From: Epiperipatus broadwayi
Lineage: Eukaryota; Onychophora; Udeonychophora; Euonychophora; Peripatidae
Length of the DNA stretch: 64,000 bases
Reading direction: 5' to 3'
Assembly (NCBI GenBank): GCA_028023455.1
Contig: JAQFVV010000020.1
Location: forward strand, 6,991,092-7,055,091
The position numbers were made by a program, and so were the translations under genes. The notes below the pieces were generated by a model, which worked only from the letters and a program-made list of their open reading frames with translations, was not told where the DNA came from and searched no databases. This document shows positions 21,860 to 35,640 of the stretch, piece by piece (position 1 is the stretch's first letter; each line of letters starts with the position of its first letter).

Positions 21860-22525
21860 ATCATCATTATCAACATCAACCATTATCGATCCACTGCAGG
21901 ATGAAGGTCTCTCTAAGTTTAATCCATCTTCTCCGATCTTTAGCTTCTCTTTTCCACAACACCCCGGCACATTTTCTTATTTCATCCATCCATCTCACAT
22001 GTGGTCTCTTTCTGAGTCTCTTACAATCTCTTGGAATCCAGCTTAAAATTTCGATTGTCCATCTATTATCATTTCTTCTAGCAATATGTCCAGCCCAACT
22101 CCATTTCAATCTTTTAATTTTTTCAATAAGGTCAGTAACACCTGTTTGTTGTCTTACCCATACATTGCGTTTTCGATCTCTTCTTGTTACTCCCAACATA
22201 CATCTCTCCATACTCCTTTGAGTGGTCTGAAGTCTCTGTATTGCTCTTCTATTAAGTGTCCAAGTCTCAGATCCATAAGTAAGAACTGGTAAAACACATT
22301 TGTTAAAAACCATCCTTTTCAAGCACATAGGCATATTTCCTTTTAGTATCAAGTTATTTCTACCAAAAGCACTCCAACCAAGTTTTATTCTATGATTAAT
22401 CTCCTCCATGTTTCCATCTGTATTAATAATCTGGCCAAGGTATTTTTAACTGTTAACTTCTTCTAATTCTTCATAATCAATCTTTATTTTCATATTTTGA
22501 GCAAATCGATTAAACATTAAATTTA
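21860..22525 (-). pseudogene. RTE-type LINE, 3' fragment (copy C)
   Basis: Reverse-strand copy of the same RTE family covering the last 200 or so codons. It has 'MKIKIDYEELEEVNS', 'LGWSAFGRNNLILKGNMP', 'YGSETWTLNRRAIQRLQ', 'RRDRKRNVWVRQQTGVTD' and the end 'LQWIDNG', then a TTGATGTTGATAATGATG tail. A 177-codon open frame survives (22409 to 21876), making this one of the least damaged C-termini. A single stop separates it from the upstream block. It lacks endonuclease and catalytic RT, so it is a 5'-truncated insertion. Confidence 0.85.
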
Positions 22526-22529
22526 CTAT

Positions 22530-23305
22530 ATATATATACATATAATAATTTATTGATTTTATAAATATTAAATTATTTAAAAATAGTGCCCTATCTAGAG
22601 AATTTTCTAGTCTTTTATATCTTATATTAATACTAAAATTAAATTTACTCTTTATTATCAAATTGAACATAGTATTTAAATAAAAATAATATTTCTATAT
22701 TGATTGGTATTGGTAATTTCTACAGCATCTGATGTTGAGTAGAACTCGAAATATGAATCATTCTCAGTAATATGGTAGAGCATAAAATTTTACAAAAATA
22801 TTCTAAATGGAGCATTAACTTTTTAATAATTACACACACATGCACAGATAAAAAATGGTTGTTTATTATTATTTAATGGATGACTACATGTATACATTTT
22901 AAAACTATCTTCGCTAGTCATATCTAAATCCTGAAAGAAACATTGGTCTTTTTGATAATCATCTAAACCAAACTGAAATCTTTTTCATTAAAATATATAT
23001 TATCAATCAAATAGCTTTTTAAATAATATGTAATTATAATATAGCTTACACTTACATGTGATCACAATATTTTTTTTGAAAAAGAGCTCTAAAAAGATAT
23101 GTTTTATTTTATTTATATTTTATAAAACTATTTTATTTGATTGATAATATTTACTTTGATGGAAGACTATTTATTTAGGCTTAGATGGTCAAGTAGACAA
23201 ATGAAACAGACTATTGTTCCTTTCGGCCTTTGATATGTCTAATAAAGATAGTTTTAAACTATAGAAATGGAGTTTCTTAATAAATAATTTTAAACACTCA
23301 TATAA
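22530..23305. other. AT-rich spacer
   Basis: No recognised feature. Confidence 0.35.
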
Positions 23306-23306
23306 A

Positions 23307-24474
23307 ACTGGGTCTTGTTTTATGCAGTAGATATGTTCTGCAGAAAACCTGCATTAAAAAAAGCACACAAAAACTTACCTTGAAAAATGGGGGATAGGTT
23401 TTGTAATTTTCAGAAATCACATAAAAGCAAAGCATCGAGGAAAAATTACTTTAAAATTTGCATTAAAAAAATAACGAAATAAAGTATGACTAATAAAAAA
23501 TTCTAAATATTTGAAAAAAATTAATACAAGACAAACTTTTACTTTTTTTTTATTAACTACAGTATTTAATTTTCCATTTTTCCATACATATTTTAATCAT
23601 TACCACTATTTGACAATATGCATTCATTTGTGAACTGGCAAGTATAACTAGCACCACTTTCAGTCTTGTGCTGTGATAATGGTTTTCTGTCGACAATGTA
23701 ATCAGTGATTAAACTTTGAGACAATTATTTTACTAATTGTTTATAAAGCTCATGATATCCAGACATATAACTATTTAGCCTTTGTTGACATTTAAGAGGT
23801 TGTTTATTGCAGCAAACTCTCTCAGATTTCAGTATTTTCTGATGTTTTTCTTTGTCTTACACATCAACATAAAATGTATGTTTAACTGATTTTTACTTAT
23901 CAGAAAATAATTTGTCTTTTTTCATTTACTACTGAAATAAATTTTAAATGTTCACATTTTGTTTCTATATTAAAAAAATGAGATCGCAATCAAAACAAAA
24001 AGATTATACATTATCATTAGAAAGATTATTTTCAGTTTACAAAATCAATAAAATCTTCATTATTTATTTTAAAAATCTAAAAGATTATTTATTTCTGTTA
24101 TATCTAACAAAATAGTTTTAAAAGTTTAAAATTTTTGAATATTTATTGCCATATTTTTATACGTAAGTATAAATCTATTATTATTACTTACTATTAGTAT
24201 AAGTAGGTTATTTACATAGAAGCTAAGATTCTAAATACAGCTTCAGGCCATATTAATGTAAGCTGCTAATATAACGTTATATTTTTTTTTTAAAAGTATT
24301 TCAAGTCAAAATAAGTTATTAATAATTTATATTTCTTGATATCTAATAAATATAGTGAAATATGAATTTCTTTATTGCATATAAGAAAACCTGCATATTA
24401 AGATATTAAGAAGAAACATGAATCACATAACTTCAAAATTGCATTAAAACAATCCACAGAAAACAATACCAGGT
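23307..24474. mobile_element. Non-coding TIR transposon, about 1.17 kb, copy 1
   Basis: The left end is CTGGGTCTTGTTTTATGCAG. The right end, inverted, is ACCTGGTATTGTTTTCTGTG. A second copy of the same length lies at 43256-44427, and both share internal blocks such as GGGGGATAGGTT or GGGGGATGTGGT, AAAGTATGACTAATAAAAAA and TTTGTGAACTGGCAAGTA or its relatives. No transposase frame remains. The theme of tandem CG-rich motifs at the ends recalls pogo/Tigger-type elements, but I did not confirm TA target duplications. Confidence 0.55.
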
Positions 24475-24479
24475 ACATA

Positions 24480-25085
24480 TATATACATTGAAGTAACATA
24501 TATGTGTGTCTGCATATATTTGCTTTATTTTAAAATAAATTTAACTAAAACTATTTATTGCATACATGTGGGTGTTTTAATTTATCCCTATCATTTCATG
24601 TTAAGTACTATACATATATTAATATACCACAGGTACAAGCAAAATAGTATCTGTTTAAAAATATTTTCTTTAAAAAAAGTAGTTATATTTTATTTTAGAA
24701 TATTTCTTTTACCAATTTATTAAAACTTAGATTAAAAGATTTCTATCCATATTTTAAATTAAAAGATTTTAATTTTGTTATCTTTATTGTAAAAGATTTG
24801 ATTTGGTTAAAAAACATATATAAAACTACTCAATAATTAATTATTGAAACAATAAATAAATAATAGGTGTTCACAAAAATGAATAGATTCAGTTAATAAA
24901 AATATTTTTTTTAGTAAAAACCAAGAAATTTTAATAAAGATTTAGATAACCTGATTAAATATCATTATCGGTAAAAAAAAAAAAATAATAATATCTTTAA
25001 TAGAGGAATTGTGTAAAATTTTAATTAAAGAATAATCTGGAAAACTTTATTTACATTTAATATAAAAGCTTAGTAAAAACATATC
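24480..25085. other. AT-rich spacer
   Basis: Nothing recognised. Confidence 0.35.
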
Positions 25086-25089
25086 TAAG

Positions 25090-25860
25090 AGTCTTCAAAC
25101 AAGGTCTTTGTCATAGTTCTCCTTTCACTAGAAGTGGACTATTCCAGATTCCTTCTTTATCTGATCAGAGTGAACATTTTTTGCTGCTAGCCAATATGCT
25201 GATGTACAGATAAACACATAGCCAATGATTAGTATAGGCCAATAAGCAAGTATGATCACTAAATCCAAATGCTCCAGTGAAGTTAGGAGTCTGGCAATAA
25301 ATAGTCAGCCTTTTTGAGAAAAAGGTAGAGAACGTCTGTCTAACCTACAAATATGGTATGCATTCTCCAGGAGAAGCCCTGCTAATCTAAACAACAGTAA
25401 GAATTCTTACAATAGCAACACACTATTTGTCCATGCAGCTAGGCACATCCACATAAGGACCAGATGCTGCTAAGACTACTGCCAACTCAAGGCAAGATGT
25501 CTGGCACAGTCGAAGAAGAATTCTCCCTACCCATGAGGCAAGTTATCAGGTGTAGCTGGAAGCAGTAGATTGTGAAGACTCAGGTCCAAGACTTCATCTT
25601 AAAAATATTATTCTGTATTATATGTATTTGTAAATATAATAAATATATTAATTATAATACTGGTGCAAGTATTATTTTCTGCAGGTTGGGTCTAATCCAG
25701 ACCAAACACAACAGTCTTCAAATCAATCACCACTGGAAGCTCTGTAAAAAAAAACAGAAGAGAAATGTTGAGAATAGTGGGCTAGACAATTGTCCCTCTG
25801 GTAGCTGTGTCTCTAGTTGAGTATGGCCAGCATTTCAGCATGATGTCCATCTATACCATT
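25090..25860. other. GC-richer unassigned block
   Basis: Two stretches (about 25090-25590 and 25680-25860) have visibly higher GC than the surroundings. An AT-rich 90 bp interrupts them. There is no sustained coding frame: the 82-codon frame over part of it has no family resemblance. It may be an old non-coding repeat or UTR-like sequence. The AGGAGAAGCC word is shared with about 10210. Confidence 0.3.
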
Positions 25861-26580
25861 GTTGCTAAAAAAAACGAGTCACTCAAAAAAGTGTCGTTTT
25901 AAAAAAATACCCGACTTAGCAATGTAAGAAAAACATGTCATCCAGTGAATATAATTTTACCAAGAGTTCTAAAACAAGAGATATAAAATGCTCAAGAAAT
26001 ATTCTACTATAATGTAAATCTTTCCGATTATGAACTAAATTAATAAAGAACCAAGTATTTAGTAAAGCAAGATGTTCCACAATATAAAGTATTTCAAAAT
26101 GCCATGAGAAGCAAAAAAATGTTCTGCTATAAAACTATTAACAATCTGAGAAAAATATATTAACAAGAAATTCGTAAATAAAAATATAATATTTAAAGAT
26201 GTTATGTGAACTACTCATAACCTCCACATATAAGTGATTGAGCATTTTGGACTTTTTATCCTAGACTCTTGCCGTGGAAAAAATGTTGGTAGCATACTTA
26301 TATATTTTGTTTTTATTAATTTAGTCTTAATTTTTGTATAAGTACATATATTTCTGCAATGTTATTTTATATTATGCTTTTAAATTTATGTTTAGTGTTG
26401 AATGTCTTTAATTAGTCCTCTCTATTTTATGAATCTATATTTTGCATAAGCATTAGGACATTTTTGTGAATGTATTTTAATAATAGTAAAACTGGAAAAC
26501 ATGTCAATTTATCAAGATCATAATGAAAATTATTAATTGTTTAAATGTTTCACTCCCCTTGCCTCGGTACTAATATTTTA
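25861..26580. other. AT-rich spacer
   Basis: Nothing recognised. Confidence 0.35.
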
Positions 26581-26966
26581 TAATATTCAATTGACCAAAC
26601 ACTTTACTACTTTTACAATGCTTTATTATCTACCCTTTTCTCCAGTTAACAGTTTTGATTGCCCCAGAAATCTTCTTCAGAATGCTATATCTCCTAATCT
26701 TAACTGATACAATCAATTGATTGTACTTTACTACTTTTACAAGGCTTGATTATCCACCCTTTCCTGCAGTTAACAGTTTTGATTGCCCCAGCAATCTTCT
26801 TCAGAACACTATATCTCCTAATCTCAATCAATTGATTGTAACAGTTGAAATTAGGAGATATAGCATTCTGAAGAAGATTGCTAGGCAATTGAAACTGTTA
26901 ACTGCAGGAAAGGGTGGATAATGAACTATTGTAAAAGTAGTAAAGTGTTTGGTCAATTTAATATTA
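26581..26966. mobile_element. Foldback element FB-C with repeated inner arm
   Basis: Outer arms start AATTGACCAAACACTTTAC and end with its complement. The arm sequence (CTTTCCTGCAGTTAACAG, then CAATCTTCTTCAGAA) occurs twice in direct order on the left (26640 and 26760) and once inverted on the right, so one arm was duplicated. Read in the right-arm direction, the arm contains CUGAAGA, a GAUUGC/GCAAUU hairpin and GAAAC, i.e. two hammerhead boxes with helix II, but no matching helix I. Confidence 0.65.
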
Positions 26967-26969
26967 TAT

Positions 26970-28040
26970 GATATACATCGGGCAATGCAATAGGAAACAG
27001 TGGTTATTATACTTATATTTTATTTTATTTAAATAATTTTGATTTTTTAATTGTATTAATTTATAATGTTAGATATTAAGGGGTAAAATTTTAGAATTGT
27101 TAAATGTAAACATTTCAAATCAATTAAAATACAATGTATAAAATGAATGCAGATAAATTAAAAAACACATTAAAGTGCAAATGATCTACTTTTTTATTAA
27201 AAGTTTTTACATTAGCCATGATAAGTTTAAGTTTTATTTCTAAGATCCATTTAATTAACCATTGCAAATAATTAACAAATGTAAATTTTGATAAATTATT
27301 TCCTGGCTATATACATCAAATTACACATTTGCAACGGTAGATGGAGTGCATGTATTTGTATTAATATGTTATGGATGGAATTAGGAGTTATCTAGATGAA
27401 TTATTTATTTTAATTGTCATAAATTCTATATTATAATGGAGGGACCGATTCCTCAGGATGTGTTAACCTCACATTTATATATATATATAGTATAAGATAA
27501 TTTATGTAATGTGAAAATGTTTTATGTTTTAGACATACAAATTTTTAAATTCTAGGTAATCACTTCATATTTAATGAGAGATCTTCATTAATATTCTCTT
27601 GCTTTACTGTAATTATTTTCCAGTGTTTATTTATTGAAACTGAAGAATATTTCCTGTGGTCTTTTTTCAGTGTATGTTCATGCAAAGGCTGGCAAACTTT
27701 CTTTACTTTGATATTTAATAACCAGGTAACATTTCTCACAGCTTACACTTATTTTTATATTTTAGCAGTATACTTGAAGTTCCCCTCTTTTGCGGGATGT
27801 GTTATATCATGAATGTCTTAACTATAAGAATGTCATAATCTATAGACTGTTTGGAAATCATATTCACTTATGGATGTTTTTAAATTATATACATGTTAAA
27901 TTTTGACTTGGTTGTACTGTGCTTTTAAATTGTTTGCATAACAAAATATTCCTAGATAGAGCCATGTTATTCATCCAGAAATCATTGGAATGTGTGAGAT
28001 AATATAAATAATATTATCCATGTCTCTCACACACACACAG
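26970..28040. other. AT-rich spacer
   Basis: No recognised feature. A short (TA)n and (CA)n run lies just before the next element. Confidence 0.35.
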
Positions 28041-28047
28041 TTAACCC

Positions 28048-28446
28048 CAGGGGTCCCAAACCTTTTTGCACTTAAGAGCACATTCTATAATACCGGACAG
28101 GTGGCAGGCATCATTTATTTTTTCAACGAGGTGGCGAGCACCATTTATTTTTTCAATGTAAATTTATAGGTGGATATTGTTAATAATACACATAATGTAC
28201 AAAAAAATATTTATTTCAAAAATAAAATTTTAACATATAATTAATGTTTATATTTTTACACTGTAAAAGTATAGTATGCCCTACAATTTGATTACAATAT
28301 AATCCAATAATTTATAAGAAATTTTAAAAATTAAATTTATTTGTATCAGATAAATATATTTTTTATCGTGTTCAGATAACAGTGGGCACATGTAAAATTA
28401 TCTGCGGGCACCATGGTGCCTGCGGCCATAGGGTTGGGGACTCCTG
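28048..28446. mobile_element. Non-autonomous hAT-like MITE, 399 bp
   Basis: Termini CAGGGGTCCCAAACC and, inverted, CAGGAGTCCCCAACCC are typical hAT ends. Two internal GAGGTGGC and ACCATTTATTTTTTC repeats lie near the left end. Flanking 8-mers GTTAACCC and GTGTACCA agree at five of eight positions, so the target duplication is weak. No coding capacity. Confidence 0.65.
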
Positions 28447-28449
28447 GTG

Positions 28450-29945
<1,496 letters not shown>

Positions 29946-32690
29946 CATTATCAACCATTATCAATCCACTGCAGGATGAAGGTCTCTCCAAGTTCAATCC
30001 ATCTCAGATTTTTAGCTTCTCTTCTCCACATCACCCCTGCACACTTTTTTATTTCATCCATCCATCTCCCATGTGGTCTCCTTCTGAGTTTTTTTACAAT
30101 CTCTTGGAATCCAGTTTAACATTTCAATTGTCCATCTATTATCATCTCTTCTAGCAATACATCCAGCCCAACTCCACTTCAGTCTTTTAATTTCTTCAAT
30201 GAGATTAGTAACACCTGTTTGTTCTTTAACCTATATATTGTGTTTTCAATCTTTTTTTGTTACTCCCAACATGCATCTCTCCATACTTCTTTGACTGGCC
30301 TGAAGTCTCTGTATTGCTCTTTTATTAAGTGTCCAAGCCTCAGATCCATAAGTAAGAACTGGTAAAACACATTTATTAAAAACCTTCCTTTTCAAGCTAT
30401 AGGCATATTTTCTTTTAGTATCAAGTTATTTCTATCAAAAGCACTCCAACCAAGTTTAATTCTATGATTAATTTCATCCATTATGTTTCCATCTGTATTA
30501 ATAATATGACCAGGGGATTTGTAGCTGTTAACTTCTTCTAACTCATCATAATCAATCTTTATTTTCATATTAAAGAAAAAATCCATTAAACATTATTTTA
30601 GTCTTTTTTAACATTTATCTTTAGTCCTACTTTCCTATTTTAATCTGATAACTCCTGCAACATTTCCTAAAGCTTTAAAGCATTATTTACAAAAACAACT
30701 ACATCATCTTCAAAATCCAAATGACTTGACTAATCTCCATTTACTACCTTAGCTTCCCATTTTAATCCACAAAATACTTCTTGCAGCACTGCTGTAAAAA
30801 GTTTTGGAGATATGGAGTCAACCTGTCTTAAACCCTTCTCAATGTTGACTTTCCTAGTATCATTATGTAATTTAATTGTTGCTGTTGCATTTTTATAAAT
30901 ATTATTTAGTATATAATAATATCCTGGATCTATACTTTGATGATTCAATACTTTAATCACTGAAGAAATGTTTATAAAATCAAATGCATTTTTGTAATCT
31001 ACAAATCCAATGTATAATGGCAACTCACATTCATTTGTCCTTTCTATAACTTCTCTCAATACATGAATATGATCTACTGCACTAAAACCACTTTTAAATC
31101 CAGCTTTTGGTTGGTGGAAATCCAATGTTCTCTATAGACAAGTTGTAATTATATTGGTAAAAATTTTGTATAAAACTGATAAAAGGCTGATAGTTTTGTA
31201 ATTTATAATATCTTCTTTATCTTCTTTTTAAAATATTAATATTAATACTGCATTCTTCCAATCATCTGGTATATCTTTATCATTTAGACATTTGGTGTAT
31301 AACTTTGCTCAAATTTTTTCTATTTCTTCACCTGCTTTTTTCAATATATCAATTATAATTCCATCATTACCTGGAGCCTCTCCTTTCTTCATAAATTTAA
31401 TTGCATGTCTCACTTCTTCATTTAAAATTCTGGGCAATTTGAAAGGTATAATAGATATAGGAAATACTTGTTCTTTATTATTATACAATTCATGATAGAA
31501 GTCTTTTATCCATTTCATGATGTCACCTCTCTTTTTAGTAATAATTCCATCTTTTTTTCTTATTGCAGATATAAATTTCTTACCAATACCAAAATGTTGT
31601 TTTACACTCTTAGACTTTTCTTCTCTTCTACAGCTTTCCTTGCTAGTTCACAGTTATACTTTCTTATATCATTTTCAACTCTTTTCCACACCATTTTACA
31701 AAATTCAAGACATTCAATCCTTTTTAATGCATCATTTTTATATATCTTAATATTCCTTCTTTTCTTCATAAATTCTCTAGTCTCATTAGAAATTTTATTA
31801 AAGTCAATTGATGCTTTTTTCAACCAGCTATCTTTGTTGCAGTTTTTAAAAGTGTATCAGTCATTTTCATACTAATTTCATTCAAATCTGAATCATATTC
31901 AAAATCTACTAATACTTGAAACCGATTTGCAGTTCTAATTTAAATTCATTAGAATGTTTCTGAAGATTAGTAATATCAACTGTAAATATTGTTTTTCTTA
32001 ATAATTTTTGTCTCTCTAATTTTGCATTAACACATATCTTACATCTTACTAATCGATTATCACTTCCTATGTTAAATTTATTAAGACCATTACAATCTTG
32101 CAATATGTATTTTCTGTTAGTCAAAATATAATCTAATTCTGCTGTACTTTCATTTGGATGCTTCCATGTCCATTTCCTTTTAACATTTTTCTCTAAAAAA
32201 GAATTCATAATATAAAGTTTTTCTTTTTCTGTAAACTCCACAAGTCTATGTCCTTTCTCATTTCTATTACCATAATCAAAATTACCTACAGCACTTTCAT
32301 CTTTCATTTGCTTATCAATTCTAGCTTTAAAGCCTCCCATAATAATTTTAAAATGTTGTTTACTCTGATCAAAGCCTTTTGTGCATCCATATAAAAATCT
32401 TCTACTACTTCATCATTATGAGAACTTGTTGGGGCATAAATCTGAATTATCTGCATTTGGTATCTGCTATTAAGTTGTATAATTAATCTTGCCACTGGCC
32501 AATAACCTATCAATCTCCACAATGATGTTCTTCCATTTTTTATTTATAATGAATCCTACTCCACTTGTATTTCCAATATTTGTGCCTATATAATAGAGTA
32601 CATGTCCACTTTTTAAATCAACTGTCTCTTCGCCTTTTCTTCTAACTTCACAAAGTCTAATAATGTCCTATTTAGGTCAAAGGCATAGGG
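29946..32690 (-). pseudogene. RTE-type LINE, endonuclease plus RT (copy D, longest)
   Basis: The most complete RTE copy. From its 5' side on the reverse strand it has APE-type endonuclease blocks 'RLCEVRRKGEETVDLKSGHV' (about 32650-32590), 'IIQIYAPTSSHNDEVVEDFY' (about 32450), 'GHRLVEFTEKEKLYIMNS' (about 32230) and 'ELDYILTNRKYI' with 'IGSDNRLVR' (about 32150-32045). The RT part has 'EEVRHAIKFMKKGEAPGNDG' (about 31400), 'GFVDYKNAFDFI' (about 31010), the catalytic box as FEDD (about 30710) and the C-terminal domain to 'LQWIDN'. RTE elements nick DNA with the endonuclease and reverse-transcribe from the nick. Multiple stops and frameshifts are present, and the first codons are missing. The sequence resembles proteins often labelled craniofacial development protein 2-like. 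Dead copy. Confidence 0.9.
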
Positions 32691-32819
32691 TGCTAAGAAT
32701 TCCCTGATGAAAATAATACAATAATATATACCAATACATCAGAAATGATGAGTTTACTATATCGATACTGATCATCGTCAATGTACTTCGACACCTGATA
32801 CTTTGAGTGATCTGGCCAT

Positions 32820-33520
32820 TAATAAAATATGATTAACATAAATTAAGTAGACTTTAAAGATGATCTTTATCTTTGCTCCATTCAAGAAGTCTTATAGAGA
32901 ACTATTTGGATATTCTCACATACATATATTTATCTTAATATGTGTAGCATATATCTTTGTTGTCTGAAACTAAATTTGGATTGCAAGAACTCTAGGAATT
33001 CAAAACAAAGCAAAGCAAAACTCTACATATAGTAGTGCCATCTTGTGCTAACAAGAGGAATCAATGTTTAATAACAATTATGTGCTAGTATGAGATAGTG
33101 ATCATGGGATGTTTAGTGGTTTAACTCTAAAGATTGTGACTGTGATTAAAATAAAATATACACATATAAAACTTAATCTGTTTTAGTATCAAATAACTTC
33201 ACTGGAATAACTTAAAATAATGAGTATCAATTTTATTAACTAGATTTAATAATATAAAAAAAAAATTTCATTGCTTTGATTCTGATTTACAACTAAAGAT
33301 ATTATTCCCATAGACTGACAAACAAAACTATACATGTAATATTATTCAAATATTAGTTAGCACATATAGAAATTGTCAATAGTATTAAATAAACGCATAT
33401 ACATAACCACACATATGTTGTATAATAGTATGAAATATTTCAATCGTTAATAAACCAGTATAAGCTATTCTATTTTAAAAAATAATGAATAACTCTTGAC
33501 ATGTGTGCACGCACATAGAT
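32820..33520. repeat. Possible dispersed repeat X, copy 1
   Basis: The word order TCAAGAAG..TTCTATAGAGAA-like, then TTTGGATATTC, CACATACATATAT, TTGGATTGCAAG and, further on, TTCACTGG resembles 61.88-62.29 kb. An FB-A fragment at 33.0 kb sits inside. Similarity is patchy and low-complexity, so homology is uncertain. Confidence 0.35.
33005..33125. mobile_element. Foldback element FB-A, internally deleted copy 3
   Basis: Only the two ends remain: AAAGCAAAACTCTAC...TAACAAGAGGAATCAATG is fused directly to ACAATTATGTGCTAG...GTTTAGTGGTTTAA. The internal part with the hammerhead is absent. Confidence 0.65.
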
Positions 33521-33529
33521 ATGCAAACA

Positions 33530-34010
33530 CACAGCATGATATTAAAATATTTCAATACCCAATAACAACTCATTAAATCCATATGTCAATATTATATTTT
33601 AATTCAACTGTTACTAATTCTCTTATTTACTGAGCAAATGTAAAAACTAGTAATTAATGAACGTACTCATAGAAAAGCTAGGTTTTTAATATTTAATTTT
33701 ATTATTGTCTACCATGTCTTCCATATAATCATATTAATTATACTGAAAGCATTCTAGGCAGTAATGAAATTAAATATTAAATAACTAACTTTTTTATGAG
33801 TATATTAATTAATTACCAGATATTCTATTTTAACCATCTGTAAATGATAAAATGATAAACACATCTATAATAAGTGCACATACAGTGGTGTATACTTGTT
33901 CCAATATAAAAGTAAAATATTTAGTCCTAATTTTAAATATTTTTCTTTTACAAATCAGTACTATTAATTGTAAATAAAAGTCTTTAAAAATACATTTCTC
34001 TCTCTTTAAA
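33530..34010. other. AT-rich spacer
   Basis: Nothing recognised. Confidence 0.35.
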
Positions 34011-34021
34011 AGTCCAATTTG

Positions 34022-34131
34022 TCGAGCGTTTGGAGGCCGAGTGGTCAACGCAGATGCCTTACAAGTAATTGTCTCCGGTTTGCAGATTGGCTTCCCAGCC
34101 GATGCTTTGACACATGAGGAAAAAAAAAAGC
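34022..34131 (+). mobile_element. tRNA-derived SINE, family S1, 11-bp TSD
   Basis: TCGAGCGTTTGGAGGCCGAG start, A-box-like GAGGCCGAGTGGTCA, tail TTTGACACATGAGG plus A10. Flanking AGTCCAATTTG (34011-34021) and AGTCCAGTTTG (34132-34142) match at 10 of 11 positions. The B-box has decayed to GGCTTCCCAGCC. Confidence 0.8.
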
Positions 34132-34139
34132 AGTCCAGT

Positions 34140-34450
34140 TTGAAAGATCTTTTAAAATTTTGTAGCTTTTGTTTTTTTCATTTACAAACTTTAAGAAAAT
34201 TTTCTGAATTAATTTTTTTTAACTCTAAAATAAAATCTTTTACTAATGATACAATCCAAGAAATCTTCTGAAGACAAACTGGTTACTTACTTTATTTGCC
34301 CCCATATTTTTCTTTTAGCTGGATAATTTATTCACCAGTTGTTCACTTTTAAAACAAATTAATTTATAGTAGTGATTAAACTTTTTTAAGCAATAAAAAA
34401 AAATAGAACTTCATTAATTTACAAAGCTAAAGTTTGAAATATGTAAATTT
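34140..34450. other. AT-rich spacer
   Basis: Nothing recognised. Confidence 0.35.
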
Positions 34451-34451
34451 A

Positions 34452-35340
34452 TATGGTACTGTGGTATTAGAGCTGCGACATGAAGAATTATAGTTGTTTA
34501 ATCATTAAATTAATTAGGTTATTAAATCAAAAACATATTTTAAAATCTACATTAAAAAAAAAAACAATTTAACAAAAAAAAAATACGAAAAGCATCTATG
34601 TGAAGAATAGTTAAAATGCGTGTTTAAATCAAATTGAGTGTGTGTTTGCACGTACATATTCTGCATAATGTATTTTAATACATTGTCCAGGCTTACACCT
34701 GCATTTATATATGTAATATAAGCGGGATTCGAACTCAGACTTTCACACGACCTACACCTCTCAGTGCCATCTTATATTGCTGACTCACCTGATCACACAC
34801 ACGTTGGAAAAAAAAAATCACCAATATCTGTATTTCGTACTAAACCAGCATTCATTAAAGTATGAAGATTGGTTATCTTAATATAAAGCTGAGTACTAAT
34901 TGTATATTTGTGAAGAGGTGGTAATCTGAACCAACTGATGAGTGCTGGTTTAGCATGAAATACGGATATTGATGATTATTTATCTTTTCAACATGTGTAT
35001 GATCAGGTGAGTCAGCAATATAAGATGGCACTGAGCATTGTAGGTCATATGAAAGTCCGAGTTCCAATCTCGCATATATTACATATATAAATGCAGGTGT
35101 AAGCCTGTACAATGTATTAAAATAGATTGTGCAGAATATGCACGTGCAAACACACACTCAATTTGATTTAAACATGCATTTTAACTATTCTTCACATCAA
35201 TGCTTTTCGCTTTTTTTTGTTAAATTGTTTTTTTTTAATGTAGATTTTAAAATATGTTTTTGATTTAATAACCTAATTAATTTAATGATTAATCGATTAT
35301 AATTCTTCACGTCGCAGCTCTAATACCACAGTACCATTTA
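34452..35340. mobile_element. About 890-bp palindrome carrying inverted R repeats
   Basis: The outermost words ATATGGTACTGTGGTATTAG and its complement pair, and similarity continues through TTAATTAGGTTATTAAATC, GTGTGTGTTTGCACG and the R-family segment with GATTCGAACTCAGAC (left) and GTCCGAGTTCCAATC (right). The centre is near 34.9 kb. The arms have diverged by scattered substitutions, so it is older than FB-B. Antisense-paired open frames within it are chance. No hammerhead was found in it. Confidence 0.75.
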
Positions 35341-35404
35341 TATTTATTTACTAAACAATTTATTTTTTATATACTCCATGTGCATATGTAAACTATAGAT
35401 TGGC

Positions 35405-35640
35405 TGCCTTCTTATTTCATGTCTGGAATAGGCATATATACTGTTAACGTTGGCAGTCCTAAATTCTGTTTAGCTTCGATAACTTTATGGACTGCTGTCA
35501 GGGAAATGGTTTATATCCCACAATTCACAGAAAAGCCATGTCTCAACTTCTCTGGAATTTCAAACTCGACATTGGTGGAATCAACAAGTGTTTTCTGCAT
35601 TCTCTCCAATCTAATTAATAATAACCAGTTTATCTAAACT
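35405..35640 (-). pseudogene. Coding-like fragment, possible exon or processed relic
   Basis: A GC-richer 230-bp patch. The reverse strand gives 'LERMQKTLVDSTNVEFEIPE', further residues to a single stop (TAA, near 35515), then 'AVHKVIEAKQNLGLPTLTVY' and a stop after 'PDMK'. A TTATTATTAATTAG just upstream could be a splice acceptor. The forward strand is open too (72 codons, including 'VREMVYIPQFTEKPCLNFSG'), and I cannot tell which, if either, is real. I do not recognise the protein. It may be a terminal exon, a retrocopy fragment or chance. Confidence 0.3.

Noticed and set aside
31468-31875. 135-codon forward open frame
   Set aside because: It is the antisense of the RTE copy D coding region; the reverse strand has the recognised RT and endonuclease motifs.
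34452-35340. Hammerhead in the 890-bp palindrome
   Set aside because: No CUGANGA box is followed by a hairpin and GAAA on either strand.
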